From: Porogramme epimiltina
Lineage: Eukaryota; Basidiomycota; Agaricomycetes; Polyporales; Polyporaceae
DNA length: 64,000 nt
Assembly: GCA_900155495.1 (NCBI GenBank)
Contig: FTLJ01000081.1
Span: 1-64,000, forward strand
Reading direction: 5' to 3'
The position numbers were made by a program, and so were the translations under genes. Below, piece by piece: positions 46,412 to 58,402 of the stretch. The notes under the pieces were generated by a model. It was not told the origin of the DNA and made no database searches. It was given only the letters and a program-made list of their open reading frames with translations. How positions within the stretch are numbered: the stretch's first letter is position 1; each line of letters begins with the position of its first letter.

Positions 46412-48996
46412 ATGGTGCGCTCATTTCTCCTTACCTTCGACTTTTCCTCCTCACCCGGTGTAGACGGTCTGCACAGACTGCGGCGGTACGGTTATCGAAT
46501 ACGATGCTGCGGCAGGAAACGGCTTCTGCGTGCAGTGCGGGACTGTGGTGGAAGAGAATACTATTGTTAATGAGGTGCGTGATCTCCACACTCAGAGACT
46601 CTGCCATGCTCACCGTCCTGCAGGTTACCTTCGGAGAGACAAGCACGGGCGCGGCGATGGTTCAGGGTAGCTTTGTGGCTCAGGGTGCAAGTACGTCCTT
46701 CGTCATAGAGTGCTTGCATTCTAAGATGCTCATGCGCCCCAGCTCGGGCACGAATGGGGGGTATGTTTGGGAACAGAGGCAACTCTGAGAGCCGTGAACA
46801 GACCATCGCCAATGGTGAGTCTCACATTCATTCTCCCTCTCCCTCTCTTGACGCTCTCTCCAGCAAGCCGAAAGATCCAACAAGTAGCAACGGCTCTAAG
46901 GCTGTCGGAGGTGGTCTCTTTAGCTGCAACTCGCCTATACACTCTTGCTGTCGAACACAAGTTCACGAAGGGTCGCAAGAGCATGAACGTCGTCGCGGTA
47001 TGCCTTTACGTCGCGTGCAGGCAAAAGGAGACGAGGAATTACATGCTTATTGACTTCTCGGACCTTCTACAAGTGAGTGTAACCTGCGGTTTGAGGTGTA
47101 TACGTGTTGAGAGGTTTCCAGGTGAACGTTTTTGAGCTCGGCCACACCTATTTGCAACTCGTACAGACCCTCAACCTCCGTCTACCCCTCGTCGACCCCT
47201 CCCACTACATCTCCCGCTTTGCCGCCCTCCTCGAGTTTGGCGACGAGACGCATCAAGTCGCGATGGACGCCGTCCGTCTCGTACAACGCTTCGACCGTGA
47301 CTGGATGACCAAAGGCCGTCGCCCAGCAGGTATCTGCGGCGCCTGTCTCCTACTCGCCGCCCGCATGAACAACTTCAGACGCAGCGTCGCGGAGATCGTG
47401 CAAGTCGTAAAGATCGCCGACACCACCCTCAAGAAGCGACTCGATGAATTCCGTAAAACGCCCAGCGGCGCGCTCACGCTCGCTGACTTCCGTACGGTGT
47501 GGCTCGAAGACGAGATGGACCCACCGGCGTACACGAAGGGGAAGGAGAAGGAAGAGAAGGAGCGGATTCTGCGGGAGAACGGAGGGGTGCTCCCGGACGA
47601 GAAGGGGAAGGGGAAAGCGAAGGGGAAGGGCAAGCGGAAAAAACGGAAGCGCGGCGAGAGCGACGAGGACCAGGACGAGGAGGTGGAGCTTCCTACCGAG
47701 TACGCTTCCTTCGACGCTCCTGGTCCCTCTACCCAAGAGCCCCCGCCATACCATCATCCCATAGACCCGGCTCTGCTAAACCAAGGCATCCTGGCCGGTA
47801 CCAACCAACCCCTTCCCCTTTTCCTCCCCGACGCCGACGACATCCAGTTTGACATGTCCCAGCACTCAGTGGACCCTCAAATCGACCCTACGCTCCTCGA
47901 CCCCGAGCCCACCCTTGTCAACCCACCCATCAGCGATGACCCTTCACCCGATCAGCAACCTGTCGACCCCAATGAGCCCCCAGACAAGGTACTAGACATG
48001 CCGGACCGTCCTCCATCGCCATTGGAAGAGACCGTGAACGCTGCTGTGACGCAGGAGGTGGCCGATTTCCTCGCCAACGCCCAGAGCACCTTGTTGAACT
48101 CGGCGCTCGACGAGGCGGAGCAGCGGCGACGCGACCAGTTCACCGGCGACGACGAGCTCCTCGGACTGGACGAAGACGAGCTTGACCAGTTCATTCTCAC
48201 CGAGGACGAGGTGCTTATCAAAGAGCGCGTCTGGGTGGAGATGAACAGGGAATATTTGGAAGCGATCGCCGGTGAGTATTCGCACAGATAGTGGTCTGCT
48301 ATTACCCTGTGAAACATTATGTGCGCGGTTGCTGAGCGGTATCGCACAGCGAAAGCGGAGTTACAAGAAGAGCAAGGCAAGGAAAAGAAGACGCGCAAGG
48401 TTCGAATCCCACCGTCGACACTTTTCGCCCCGCCACTATCGTGTGTTTGCGCGTGTTTATGCCCATTGGCGGGGCGTTCTCCTTTCTTCATATATTTTCC
48501 CTCTAGCTTATGCGCATCTCTTCAGAGACGGAAAACCAACAACAAGCCCAGAGATGCGTCCACACCGCACGGGAGCACCGCGGCGGAGTCGGTGCGGAAC
48601 CTCATCAAGAAGAACCCCAAGTACAGCAAGCGCATCAACTACAACGCCCTCAAGGACCTGTTCACAGACGACGGCGCCTCTTTCCAGATGCCCACCGGCG
48701 ACGAGGACAAGGACGACGACGAGACGCAATTGTACACGATCGACGACAAGAGCGATGGCGAAGGCATGCTCATCGTCGAGGAGTCTGGTGGGGGCGGCGT
48801 CGGTCAGGCTCGCCCGGCCAAGTCCCGCTCGACGAGTCTCGTCCCGAGCTTGGGAGGCTCTGCACCTGGCGCAGCGAGTGCCGCGAGCGTAGGTGCAGGC
48901 GACGGGGACGACGAAGAGGATGCGGAGGGCGAGGAGGACGTGGAGGATAAAGACGATACGTATGGCGAGTGGGACGCGTACGAGCAGGAAGTATGA
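46412..48996 (+). CDS. BRF1: TFIIIB subunit Brf1, RNA polymerase III initiation factor
   Basis: The first exon is only the ATG, followed at once by an intron; the next exon gives TVCTDCGGTVIEYD. The N-terminal zinc ribbon has cysteine pairs in CTDCGG and CVQCGTV. Two cyclin-like TFIIB repeats follow, visible as KIQQVATALRLSEVVSLAA with KSMNVVAVCLYVACRQKE and as QVAMDAVRLVQRFDRDWM with RRPAGICGACLLLAARM. A basic and acidic linker leads to the C-terminal TBP-binding block, RKRRKTNNKPRDA and KNPKYSKRINYNALKDLF, reached through two further introns. The end is strongly acidic. Brf1 recruits Pol III to tRNA and 5S genes with TBP and Bdp1. The gene looks complete. Confidence 0.93.
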
Positions 48997-49124
48997 CGCT
49001 GTGTACGGTATGCTGTATCCATACTAGTGTATGCTAGGCCTTCTCAGGGCTCGCTGTTGTATGCTATTTTACATTCTATCTACGTGGTGCGCACTAGTAC
49101 TACTTAATCCGCGGCGCGGGGAGT

Positions 49125-50953
49125 CTACGAAATGACACGCTGGCGGGCCAGCGCAACAGCTACGCTACCCGCCCCAGAAGCGAGTGCGCACGACCCAACG
49201 AAAAGCTCAACCGCGCCGTAGCCGAACTTCCCGAACCCATGGCCCATGGAAGCACCATCACCGGCCTCGAGGAGCAGACCAGCGATGATGGGCCCGACGA
49301 CAGCGGAAATTCCCTTGAAGAATGCGATGCCGGAGAAAGCCATACCCGCATATTCGGGTTTGCTTCCTGCACACTCGGCTGCGCAGCTGGGCCATGTGGA
49401 AGAAAATCCACCGCTCTGTGCGGTTGTTAGTCAGAGCATAGCGAAAGCATAGGGAAGGACTCACCAGGACACCAAACACGATGGCGAAGAAGTAGAGGTA
49501 GACGGCTGTGCTCGCAAAGCCCCACAGAAGGAACGCACCGAGGGCGCTACCAACGGCACTGACGACCATGATCGAGGGGTATGGGAAGCGGTCTGTGAGG
49601 TGGCCGAGGACGACCTGACCCAACACGGCAGAGACGTTGAAGAGCGCAAGAACGACAGTGGCGGTGAATTGGTTTGAGAGACTCCTCGTGAATGTCGCGA
49701 TGTATAGCGAGACGGGGAAGTAAGAAAGACCCTGCATGAGGTTGGTGAAAACCTGAGGCGACAAGCAGTTAGTCGACGTAGTACATAGAAAAAGAGGAGG
49801 ATACCCCTGAGGAGCGGCACTCACGAAGCTCCAGAAGAGGGTGTTTTTGTAGAAGCTTAGCTGAGGCGGGATGAACTTAGGTCTCCGCTGACCTGGGGAG
49901 AACTTGGGAACGGGGAAGCGACTGCGCATGCCAAGAAGAGCAATTGCAGAGCACACTGAGGTGCCGATGGCCCACACGCGCAGCGCCCACCGGAGGCCGA
50001 CCTTCTCGAGGAGGACGTTCAGGATGAACGGGAAGACGAAACCTGTGCATAGCGTTAGCATCACCTATTAGAGGGAAGCCTGGAGAGGAAGTCTACCTCC
50101 TACACCGGTACCCGAAAAGATTATCCCGCCTGCGAGGCCGCGCCGCTCCGAGAACCATTCTGGGAGAAGCTTGATCACGGGCATGTACAGCAGGCCGCCG
50201 CCAATGCCTACGCCGACGCCTTGGAGTAGAATGAGCTGCCATACCTGTCAATGCATCAGTCAGGAGTGTTCACTGTTAGAGGTTCCTAAACATGCGTACT
50301 TCGGTGGCAAAGCTAGACACGAACAAGGACACGAAATAGATCGCTAATCCGGACCACATGAACGTCTTCATATAGTCCGGATACCTAGCGAATATCAGTG
50401 CTAGCAGAAAGACCTGCAACAGGTATCAGAAGTTGGTTGCACTACGGAGTTTGTGGCACATTTACCTCTCCGTATTGAATAGCGAGGGCGACTGTGCCGA
50501 CGGCGGCGATTGCGACACCCGACGCAGAATCGAATGGGGGGTGGGATGTATAGTAGTCTTCCAACATATGTCAGCATCTCTCGAGGGTAGGTACAGTACT
50601 TGTTTAAACTACATACCTTGAAAGATACCGTAACTAGGTGTAGACAGGGGGAACTCCGTCAGTAGGGTGCCCTGTGCTAAAAAACCGTATGAAGTAGAAA
50701 CTAACCTGAACCCGAACCCCCAAACCATCATCTCTAAGACGCATCCAGAGGCGCAGAACGCCCACGCTCCCAGACCCCGATCCACAGGCGGAAGTTCCTG
50801 GATGCTTACGCCCTCCTGGCCATGAGGGTCCACAGCCCGCAGAGCGGCCATGGACGACTGCGCCGAGAGCGCGGGGGTCTCCGGCTGGCTGGGCCCGCTC
50901 AGCGCGCTCATCTCGTACGAGACGTCGACGCCGCTTTCTCCCGGTGCGTCCAT
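49125..50953 (-). CDS. MFS monocarboxylate-type transporter, copy 1
   Basis: This multi-exon gene encodes a 12-helix major facilitator of the monocarboxylate-transporter type common in fungi. The ATG at 50953 gives MDAPGESGVDVSYEMSAL, a hydrophilic N-terminus. The first helix, AWAFCASGCVLEMMVWGFGF, precedes a mini-exon encoding YGIFQ. Later segments include LILLQGVGVGIGGG, LLPEWFSERRGLAGGIIF, FVFPFILNVLLEKVG, FTNLMQGLSYFPVSLY, VVLGHLTDRFPYP and GMAFSGIAFFKGISAVVGP. The substrate is unknown; fungal members may carry organic acids or other small solutes. A close paralogue lies next to it on the same strand. Confidence 0.87.
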
Positions 50954-51314
50954 GTTTTTGAGCTCGTAAATGTCGAGGGTTTGGAGCTTGATGGACGTTT
51001 TGCGGAGAGATCGAGGCAATTCGCTAATTAGGAGAATGACTCGAACTTGATTTTAATTTCACCCAAGAGGCGCCCGCGGGCCGCTCGGGCATCCTCCAAG
51101 TCGATCGCTAACCCCGAGTCCATGCCCGAGCCTCGCTCAATCGTTCAATCGTTCATCCCAGCGACCCAGTTCCTCGGACACGGTGCTCGCTAGACGGCGC
51201 ATAAGAAGATCTGTATATGGGGTTACAATCGCTCCCGCTCCATAGAATCAGCACAACGCATCTATTGAAAGCGCACAATAAGCACTACCATCCAGGGCTC
51301 TATACATTCTATTT

Positions 51315-53124
51315 TCACGCACGGGCACGTTGGCGCGCGAGAGCGACGCCGATGCTGCCAAGCCCCGACACCAGCGCGCACGACCCGACGAAGAGTTCGA
51401 CCGCGCCGTAGCCGAACCGCCCGAACCCGTGCCCCAGCTCGGCACCCGTGCCCGCCTCGAGGAGCATGCCCGCGATGATAGGGCCTACGACGGCGGAGAC
51501 GCCCTTGAAGAACGAAATTCCAGAGAAGGCCATTCCGGTATACTCGGGCTTGCTCCCCGCGCACTCGGTCGACGCGCTCATCCACGTCGCGGAGAAACCA
51601 CCACTCTAGGGGGGGCAGGTCAGCGCCTGTGGCCTAGGGGAGAGGAGGAGGGGTACGTACGAGGGCGCCGAACACGACGGCGAAAACGTAGAGGTAAGCC
51701 GCCGAACTTGCGAAGCCCCAGAAGAGGAAGGCCGCAAGGGCGCTGCAGATAGAGCTCGCGAACATGACGGACGGGTAAGGAAAGCGGTCGGTGAGGTGTC
51801 CGAGGCCGATCTGCCCCAACACCACAGACAGGTTGAACACCGCGAGGACAACAGTCGCGGTGAACTGATTTGCGACATTCCTCGTGAATGTGGTGATGTA
51901 GAGCGATACGGGGAAGTAAGAGAGGCCTTGCACGAGCGTAGTGAAGATCTGTGACGAGGCCGTCAGCCGCCGTCTAGGCGAGCATGCGGTAGCGGGCACT
52001 CACGAAGGTCAAGAAGAGTCTTTCCTTGACAAAGTCGAGTTGTGGGGGGATGAACCTCGGCCTGCGTTGGCCGGAGGTGAACTTCGGGACGGGGAAACGG
52101 CTGCGCACGGCGAGGCAGGCTATCGCGATGATAAACGTTGACCCCATCGCCCATATTCTCAGCGTCCAGCCCGGCCCGACCTTTTCGAGAAGCACGTTGA
52201 GGATGAATGGGAAGACGAAACCTGAGCAGCAAGTTAGTGTCACTTCTGGGCTCGGAATTTGATACCGTGTTACCTGCTACACCGCCGCCCCCAAAGATGA
52301 GGCCGGCTGCAAGCCCGCGCCTCTCGGAAAACCACTCTGGGAGAAGCTGGATGATCGGCATATAGGCGAGCCCGCCGCCCAGACCAACGCCAACGCCCTG
52401 GAGGAGGATGAGCTGCCACACCTGTTGACGAATTTGAGCTGCAAATCGTCTTTCGAGTAGCATATGGTACGTACCTCTTTGGCGAAGCTCGAGCAGAAAA
52501 GAGAGGTGAAGTACATCACCACCCCTGCCCACATAGATATTCGTAGGTAATCTGGGTACCTAGCGAAGAGTAGTGACAAGAAGAACGCCTAGCATAGAGG
52601 CATCGTCAGGTCATGGCCCAGATTCAAGTTCAAGAAGCAACCCACCACCCCATATTCGAGAGCAAGTGCTACTGTGCCCACTGCGGCGATCGAGACGCGA
52701 GACGCCGTTTGGAAGGGAGGGTGAGATGTGTAATAGTCTGTGTGTGTACAGATTGATCAGCTTCATGTCTATACATAAGCTGCTTCTTAACAGACCTTGG
52801 AAGATACCGTAACTGAAAAGAAAGCGATGTCCGAGTGTCAACGACAAGTGACTCGTAATGATTACGAAATAGCGCTCACCTGAACGAAAAGCCCCACACA
52901 AACATCTCCAATATAAACCCTGCGAAACAGAACGTCCAGGCGCGGACACCGCGATCCACTGGTGGAAGCTCCTGCACTGTCACGCCCTCCTGGGGATCGG
53001 CAGCACGCAACGAAGCCACTGACGCCTGCCTTGATGACGAGGCCGGGGTCGCCGGTTCACTGTGGCTGTTGATCGGCGCAGACATCTCGTAGGCGGCCAC
53101 TAGATTATCTTTCGATACTTCCAT
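51315..53124 (-). CDS. MFS monocarboxylate-type transporter, copy 2
   Basis: This tandem paralogue of the 49125 gene shares its exon layout and nearly all motifs. It starts MEVSKDNLVAAYEMSAP and shows QELPPVDRGVRAW, a YGIFQ mini-exon, LILLQGVGVGLGGGLAYMP, LLPEWFSERRGLAAGLIF, FVFPFILNVLLEKVG, TTLVQGLSYFPVSLY, GLGHLTDRFPYP and GISFFKGVSAVVGP, ending VALARQRARA. The main differences are in the hydrophilic N-terminus and central loop. The gene appears complete, with consistent introns. Substrate divergence between the two copies cannot be judged. Confidence 0.87.
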
Positions 53125-54040
53125 CTTCACTTTCTTGGTCCGCAGTAGAACTTGATGGTGGTGGAGAACAAACTGCGGTGGCAGTGAGACCTGCTCAGGA
53201 GTCGTGATCGGGATTTCGACTTCAATTGGCGCCGGTGAGTCAAGTCACTTCGGCACGGGGAGGCGGATTTGGCCGCATGTCGGGCCGTCTTTCCGCACGG
53301 GACAACATAATAGGGGGGGGGGTCAGACAGAACGAAACGGCTCGAATACTTATGAGGACAGCTCCGCGGAGGGCATACGGCTGACTAGAAGAGCGGGAAG
53401 AGTCGTGATCCCCCAGTAGTGGCCTTACGCTGAAGTTTTGTGGGCTGGCAGCAGCGAAGTTCGCAAACCAGAAGCCCTGTGTTCACGTTAATCAGGGTCT
53501 GATAGCTGCAGGGAAGAGAGAGAACCAACACACCTTGCTCAGATAAAGAGGAACTCGTCTAGGCAACTTGTGCTGAGTCGCCGTGGCTCCAGCAGGACCC
53601 CAGGTAAAGCAGTGAGCATCCCCTTCGACGCCGTCACTGACAGGCCACAGAATCCGAAGGGCTTGTATACAGCAAACTGGCAGATCGACTGTGACGAGTC
53701 GGCCCATTCGAAGGCGGTGCTCGGGACCAGACAGATGGCCATTACAGCCCGTTTGAATGTCAGCGGAAAGGAAGTCGAAGAAAAGGAGGAAAATGATCGC
53801 ATCCACACGGCCATGATAGTGCGGTGGTAGTGGTCGAGTTCCTAGGCCACCCGGGTCCACAACACGGCCATTTCCGTCATATCCGAGCAGGCACAGGCCG
53901 AACACGTAAGCAGCCGCTGACACATTCCGGAAAGGGAAGTGTCTTCGTCGGCGCTTACAGCTTGGTACAAGTACACCGCGCGCTCTGCCGTCAGCTGCGG
54001 TAACCCCTCACTTCGTTCCAGATAGTCACCACGCAAACAA
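53125..54040. other. Intergenic region with small unassigned frames
   Basis: About 900 bases. A plus-strand frame at 53570-53830 (86 codons, starting MLSRRGSSRTPGK) overlaps an antisense frame of 143 codons. Neither is recognised. A run of ten G occurs near 53311. Confidence 0.4.
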
Positions 54041-56005
54041 ATGGGAAATTGCATATCTGCAAAACACACTGCCGAAGTGAGTCAATATATACGAACGACG
54101 AGTAGACCAGCTTTCTTACCAACTAGCTGGCATGTCAAGCTCCCCGTGGCCACAGCGGTGGTGGTCGACTCAGCCCCAGACGATATTCCAGATGATTCCT
54201 TCTCTGATTTTTCCTCCATCCTTTCCCGAGGAGAACACACGCACCTCCATGAGCTCTCAATCCCTGAGCTCCAAGCATCCACCTTGTCAGGAGCTGAAGA
54301 GTCTCATCAATTGAAGCGAGCACCCCTCTCCGCCCATAACGACGCCGCCCTCATTCACCGCCTCCCCACCGAGCTTTTGTCCAGCATCTTCATCTGGTGC
54401 TATCAAGACACGCAAAGAATTCGCATTGCACACGTGTGTCATCGCTGGAGAGATGTTCTGCTCAACACATCAGCATTCTGGGTGGACATGCTTGCCGGCC
54501 AGCCATTCAATTTCTGCATCTCCGCCCAACCCAGGCAGCGCCGCATGGTGCTTATGAAGACTCTCTTCCGACTTTCTGCTATGCAAAGCCTTACGATTCA
54601 CCTGGTACACTACCCCAAACTATTCACGCGGTACCTTGGACGGAATCAATGGGACGTAGCGTCACGAATCACGGCACTGATAGTAGATATTTGGAGCCTT
54701 GAGGAGTTCATGCTGCTGTGCGAGACCTTGGAGTCGACCATTCCATGCTTAGAGGAACTTCAAATAAGTCTTTCTAGCCCGGAGGGAAGCAACTCCTACC
54801 CTGATGGCGCATGGTATACCGCCACAAACATTTTCGACGAGATACAAGCGTTGCCAAGCTCCAGCATCCCTCATCTCAGGACCCTTTACGCACCAGGAAT
54901 CATATTTCATCTCTTCATGCACAGATCAATCCAGCATATCTCATACGGACTACCCTGGCGTCCAAACTTGAGTTACCAGCTCCTGCGTAACTTTTTGCAT
55001 GCCTTCTCGAAGCTCATAAGACTCTCCATACAACGCCCCGTCACGTCGCCCGGCGACGACGCCGCCGTACGCCAGTTTGGAAAAATATCTTTACCTTTCC
55101 TCCGAACGCTTACCATCCGAAGTGACCGTAGGAATTACACCGAACCCATCTCCAACATGTTCCATGTCCCGGCTCTTGGCTACCTCCACGTCCTACACAT
55201 CAAGAGTCACGGTATTCTGCCCTGGGTCGACCCACTCCTTCCAGAAGATCTGAAAATTCTGCCTAGTCTGCTCGATGGCATCGACCGAGTGGAAATAGTA
55301 AACGAAGAGCCGTACGATGACTCTTTCGTGGACGTCGCAGTACGGGTCTGTAGTGGCAACATCGAGCGCCTCCGAATCTCATACCAGCGCTATCGCGCGA
55401 CCATCAACAGCTACGTCGCTTTCTTCCGTCCCTACACCTCGATCACGTACCTCTCCATCACGGTACTACACGACGACACCTTTGGGAGGGCACACTTTTT
55501 CCGCGCCTTTCCCAGCCTTCGGACGCTCCGCGTTGTTTCCCGCGATGCCGCCAACATCTTCCGCGGCCTCGAGGGCCGTGACGCAGCGGACGACCCGAAT
55601 TCGCTCGTCGTGCCGTACCTCAAAACGCTCGAGGTCTCCTTCCCGTTCAGGAGCGATAGCGACCTCAAAAGGGCGTTGCTCAGCGAGGCCCGCGCAGAGG
55701 ACGTGCAGGCGTGCATGCGCAGGAACAACTGTGCGCGGTCAATCCGGAACACGCTCAGGCATCGTGCAGGGCGCGGATCCCGCCTAGAGATCTTCCAGTG
55801 GTCCGAGTTCGAGTACGACATCGACGGGCGGTTTGAGGGCATCCCCACGGTGGTGCTGCCTTGGGAGGGCGATCCGACGGGTCCGGACGATCGGGAAATG
55901 GCGGAGATGAGGGAGCTGGTGGACAGCGCGGTATGGTTCGGGACGTTCACGTTCTGGCCGCTCTTGATCCCGGAAGACGCGAACGTGGCGGCATGCAAGA
56001 AGTAG
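54041..56005 (+). CDS. F-box protein with leucine-rich-type C-terminal region
   Basis: A single uninterrupted frame of 654 codons encodes an F-box protein. The F-box lies near residues 105-150, reading IHRLPTELLSSIFIWCYQD and IAHVCHRWRDVLLNTSAFW. The long remainder has repeated leucine-rich stretches such as LHVLHIKSH and FLRTLTIRS, resembling basidiomycete F-box proteins with degenerate leucine-rich repeats. It is likely a substrate receptor for an SCF ubiquitin ligase. The N-terminus MGNCIS fits a myristoylation signal with an adjacent cysteine, which is unusual for this family. A GTGAGT just after codon 12 could be a donor, but no acceptor keeps the frame. Confidence 0.83.
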   Translation: MGNCISAKHTAEVSQYIRTTSRPAFLPTSWHVKLPVATAVVVDSAPDDIPDDSFSDFSSILSRGEHTHLHELSIPELQASTLSGAEESHQLKRAPLSAHNDAALIHRLPTELLSSIFIWCYQDTQRIRIAHVCHRWRDVLLNTSAFWVDMLAGQPFNFCISAQPRQRRMVLMKTLFRLSAMQSLTIHLVHYPKLFTRYLGRNQWDVASRITALIVDIWSLEEFMLLCETLESTIPCLEELQISLSSPEGSNSYPDGAWYTATNIFDEIQALPSSSIPHLRTLYAPGIIFHLFMHRSIQHISYGLPWRPNLSYQLLRNFLHAFSKLIRLSIQRPVTSPGDDAAVRQFGKISLPFLRTLTIRSDRRNYTEPISNMFHVPALGYLHVLHIKSHGILPWVDPLLPEDLKILPSLLDGIDRVEIVNEEPYDDSFVDVAVRVCSGNIERLRISYQRYRATINSYVAFFRPYTSITYLSITVLHDDTFGRAHFFRAFPSLRTLRVVSRDAANIFRGLEGRDAADDPNSLVVPYLKTLEVSFPFRSDSDLKRALLSEARAEDVQACMRRNNCARSIRNTLRHRAGRGSRLEIFQWSEFEYDIDGRFEGIPTVVLPWEGDPTGPDDREMAEMRELVDSAVWFGTFTFWPLLIPEDANVAACKK

Positions 56006-57180
56006 GAAGTGTTTCAAAGGTCAGTGAGGGGCGCCACCCCCCTCTATGGGATCGATGCTGTGTCGTTTGGTGCTCAGAGAAAGCCTACTTAAGCCGTGGC
56101 ATCAGTGCATATGTATCGGTCGGCGCGTTGACTCCCACGCCCCCGCCCCCCCACACCGCTCCGCGTCTATACATCTCGCACCGCCTCGCGTCTGTCCTGC
56201 TTCTGCGTGTCGTTGTCGTTTCGCCCCACATCTATCCTGTGTCTGTGTGCAACGGTCCAGCTGTTCGCGGCTGTCCCGCATGCAAGTGCAGCAGCGTCAC
56301 ACCTCTATCCCGCATCTCCATGCTGTTGTGCTGTACCTGTTTGCGTCTCCCCTGCAACATTGCTCTTGTGTGTCTTGCACCTCTGAGTATTGATTAGTTT
56401 TGCATCTTGAGTTTGTTTGTTTGCGCTGATTATTTCATTGCGTAGCTTGTGCGCATGCGCTGCCTTAGGTGCTTAAAATAGTCAGGAAGGCGTCGATGGA
56501 CTTAAGGATGGACTTAGCATCGACGCAAGATTCCTGGGGGCCTGCCCGCCTCTGCTCAGTGGCTGTTTGCTTTTAGATTCGTGACTGGGCTGTTTCAGAG
56601 TTGCGTCTCTTCTGCGCCTGCTCGCGTCAATTTACCTGTGCCCGCGCCTTGCGGTATTGCCTACGAGAACTCAGAGCCGTTGATGGGGGATCATATTGTA
56701 TACCGTTATTGGCGAAGCAGCACACTTCCTGGACGAGCCGAATAGTCTACTGTCTCAGGCTTCAGCACTGGTGTGAAAGCATCAAACGGCAGGAAGCAAG
56801 AACAGACCTACCAATAGGACCACACCGAAGCTCCCCGTACCCATCGTCATGTGTCAGCCGCAGAACAGCTGCGGCAGTGAATGAACTCAGGCCTGGCAGT
56901 ACTTCAAGCCGTCTCGGAGTTGGTCGGGACGCTGCCGCAAGTATGAACGCGGCCGGTACGGGTAAGATTCCGCCGGATTCCGGCGGATTCCGGCGGAATC
57001 CGGCGGATGATGGCGGACGGCGGATCGGCGCCTTAGCTACAGCCACCACCAGCCACGCCGCCTTCCGTTGTAGTTAGACCGCCTCCTACTACCCTACCCA
57101 ACTGTCGTAGCCAGGCCTGGTATAGTTCATCAAATTGATTTTTTATATACATGCATGTCAAGCAGTAAAAACGGCGCCTG
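56006..57180. other. Non-coding region before the minisatellite
   Basis: About 1.2 kb with no supported gene. A short GC-rich cluster at about 56965-57020 repeats ATTCCGGCGG-type units in both orientations. Confidence 0.45.
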
Positions 57181-57182
57181 GT

Positions 57183-58160
57183 GAGCTGAAATGTGTGCGC
57201 TGAAATGTGTGCAGCATGAGTGAAAAACAACGCACATCCATATCTCATGCGCGATTATTTGCCTAGCATACGAAGAAATACACGCACATGCACCACTGTG
57301 CAGGAAAATGCGTGCGGTGTGATGTGAGTGAAAAAAATCGCACGTGCTATCTCATGCACGAATATTCGCCCAGCATACGAAGAAACACACGCACAGGCAC
57401 CACGGTGCAGGAAAATGCGTGCGCTGTGAGCGGAAAAATACGCACGCTGATATCTCATACGTGAATATTCGCCCAGCATACGAAGATATACACGCACAGG
57501 CACCATGGTGCAGGAAAATGTGTGCAGTGTGAGTGAAAAAAGACGCACGTGCTATCTCATGCACGAATATTCGCCCAGCATACGAAGAAATACACGCACA
57601 GGCACCATGGTGCAGTCAAATGTGTGCGGTGTGAGTGAAAAAAAACGCATGTGCTATCTCATGCACGAATATTCGCCCAGCATACGAAGAAATACACGCA
57701 CAGGCACCATGGTGCAGTCAAAAGTGTGCGGTGTGAGCGGAAAAAAACGCACGCTGATATCTCATACGTGAATATTCGCCCAGCATACGAAGAAATACAC
57801 GCACAGGCACCATGGTGCAGTGAAATGTGTGCGGTGTGAGCGGAAAAAGACGCACGTGCTATCTCATGCACGAATATTCGCCCAGCATACGAAGAAATAC
57901 ACGCACAGGCACCATGGTGCAGTCAAATGTGTGCGGTGTGAGCGGAAAAAAACGCACGCTGATATCTCATACGTGAATATTCGCCCAGCATACGAAGAAA
58001 TACACGCACAGGCACCATGGTGCAGTGAAATGTGTGCGGTGTGAGTGAAAAAAAACGCACGTGCTATCTCATGCACGAATATTCGCCCAGCATACGAAGA
58101 AATACACGCACAGGCACCATGGTGCAGTCAAATGTGTGCGGTGTGAGTGGAAAAAAAAAC
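57183..58160. repeat. Minisatellite, about nine 102-103 bp units
   Basis: The segment GAATATTCGCCCAGCATACG recurs at 57361, 57463, 57566, 57668, 57770, 57872, 57975 and 58077, at 102-103 bases spacing, with a degenerate first unit near 57255. Two unit types occur: one with TGCTATCTCATGCACG and one with CTGATATCTCATACGTG before the shared core. Most units carry the 10 bp palindrome CACCATGGTG. Because 102 is a multiple of three, open frames run through on both strands. They are not treated as genes. Confidence 0.93.
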
Positions 58161-58402
58161 CCACTTCCAATTGCGCTCCTTGCATTTCCCTCTACCATCC
58201 ACGGGTTTCTATCCAACATGAGCTCAAGCAGGAGTGCCTCGACGTTGATGTGTGATTTCAGCAGTTCATGAGCAAAACTGCGTGCAAAAGATTATCGAAT
58301 TAAGTAGATCCGTAGGTAATACGCGCCTCATGGAAATCCCACTCCTCCTATGGTACATTGGCAGTAACCTGCCTTCCAAGATACTATACGAACGTATGTG
58401 GC

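Noticed and set aside
54076..54125. An intron after codon 12 of the F-box gene
   Set aside because: The donor GTGAGT is good, but no acceptor restores the long downstream frame.
57255..58271. Frames running through the minisatellite on both strands
   Set aside because: They exist because the unit length is a multiple of three; the sequence is repetitive, read on both strands and lacks any family features.
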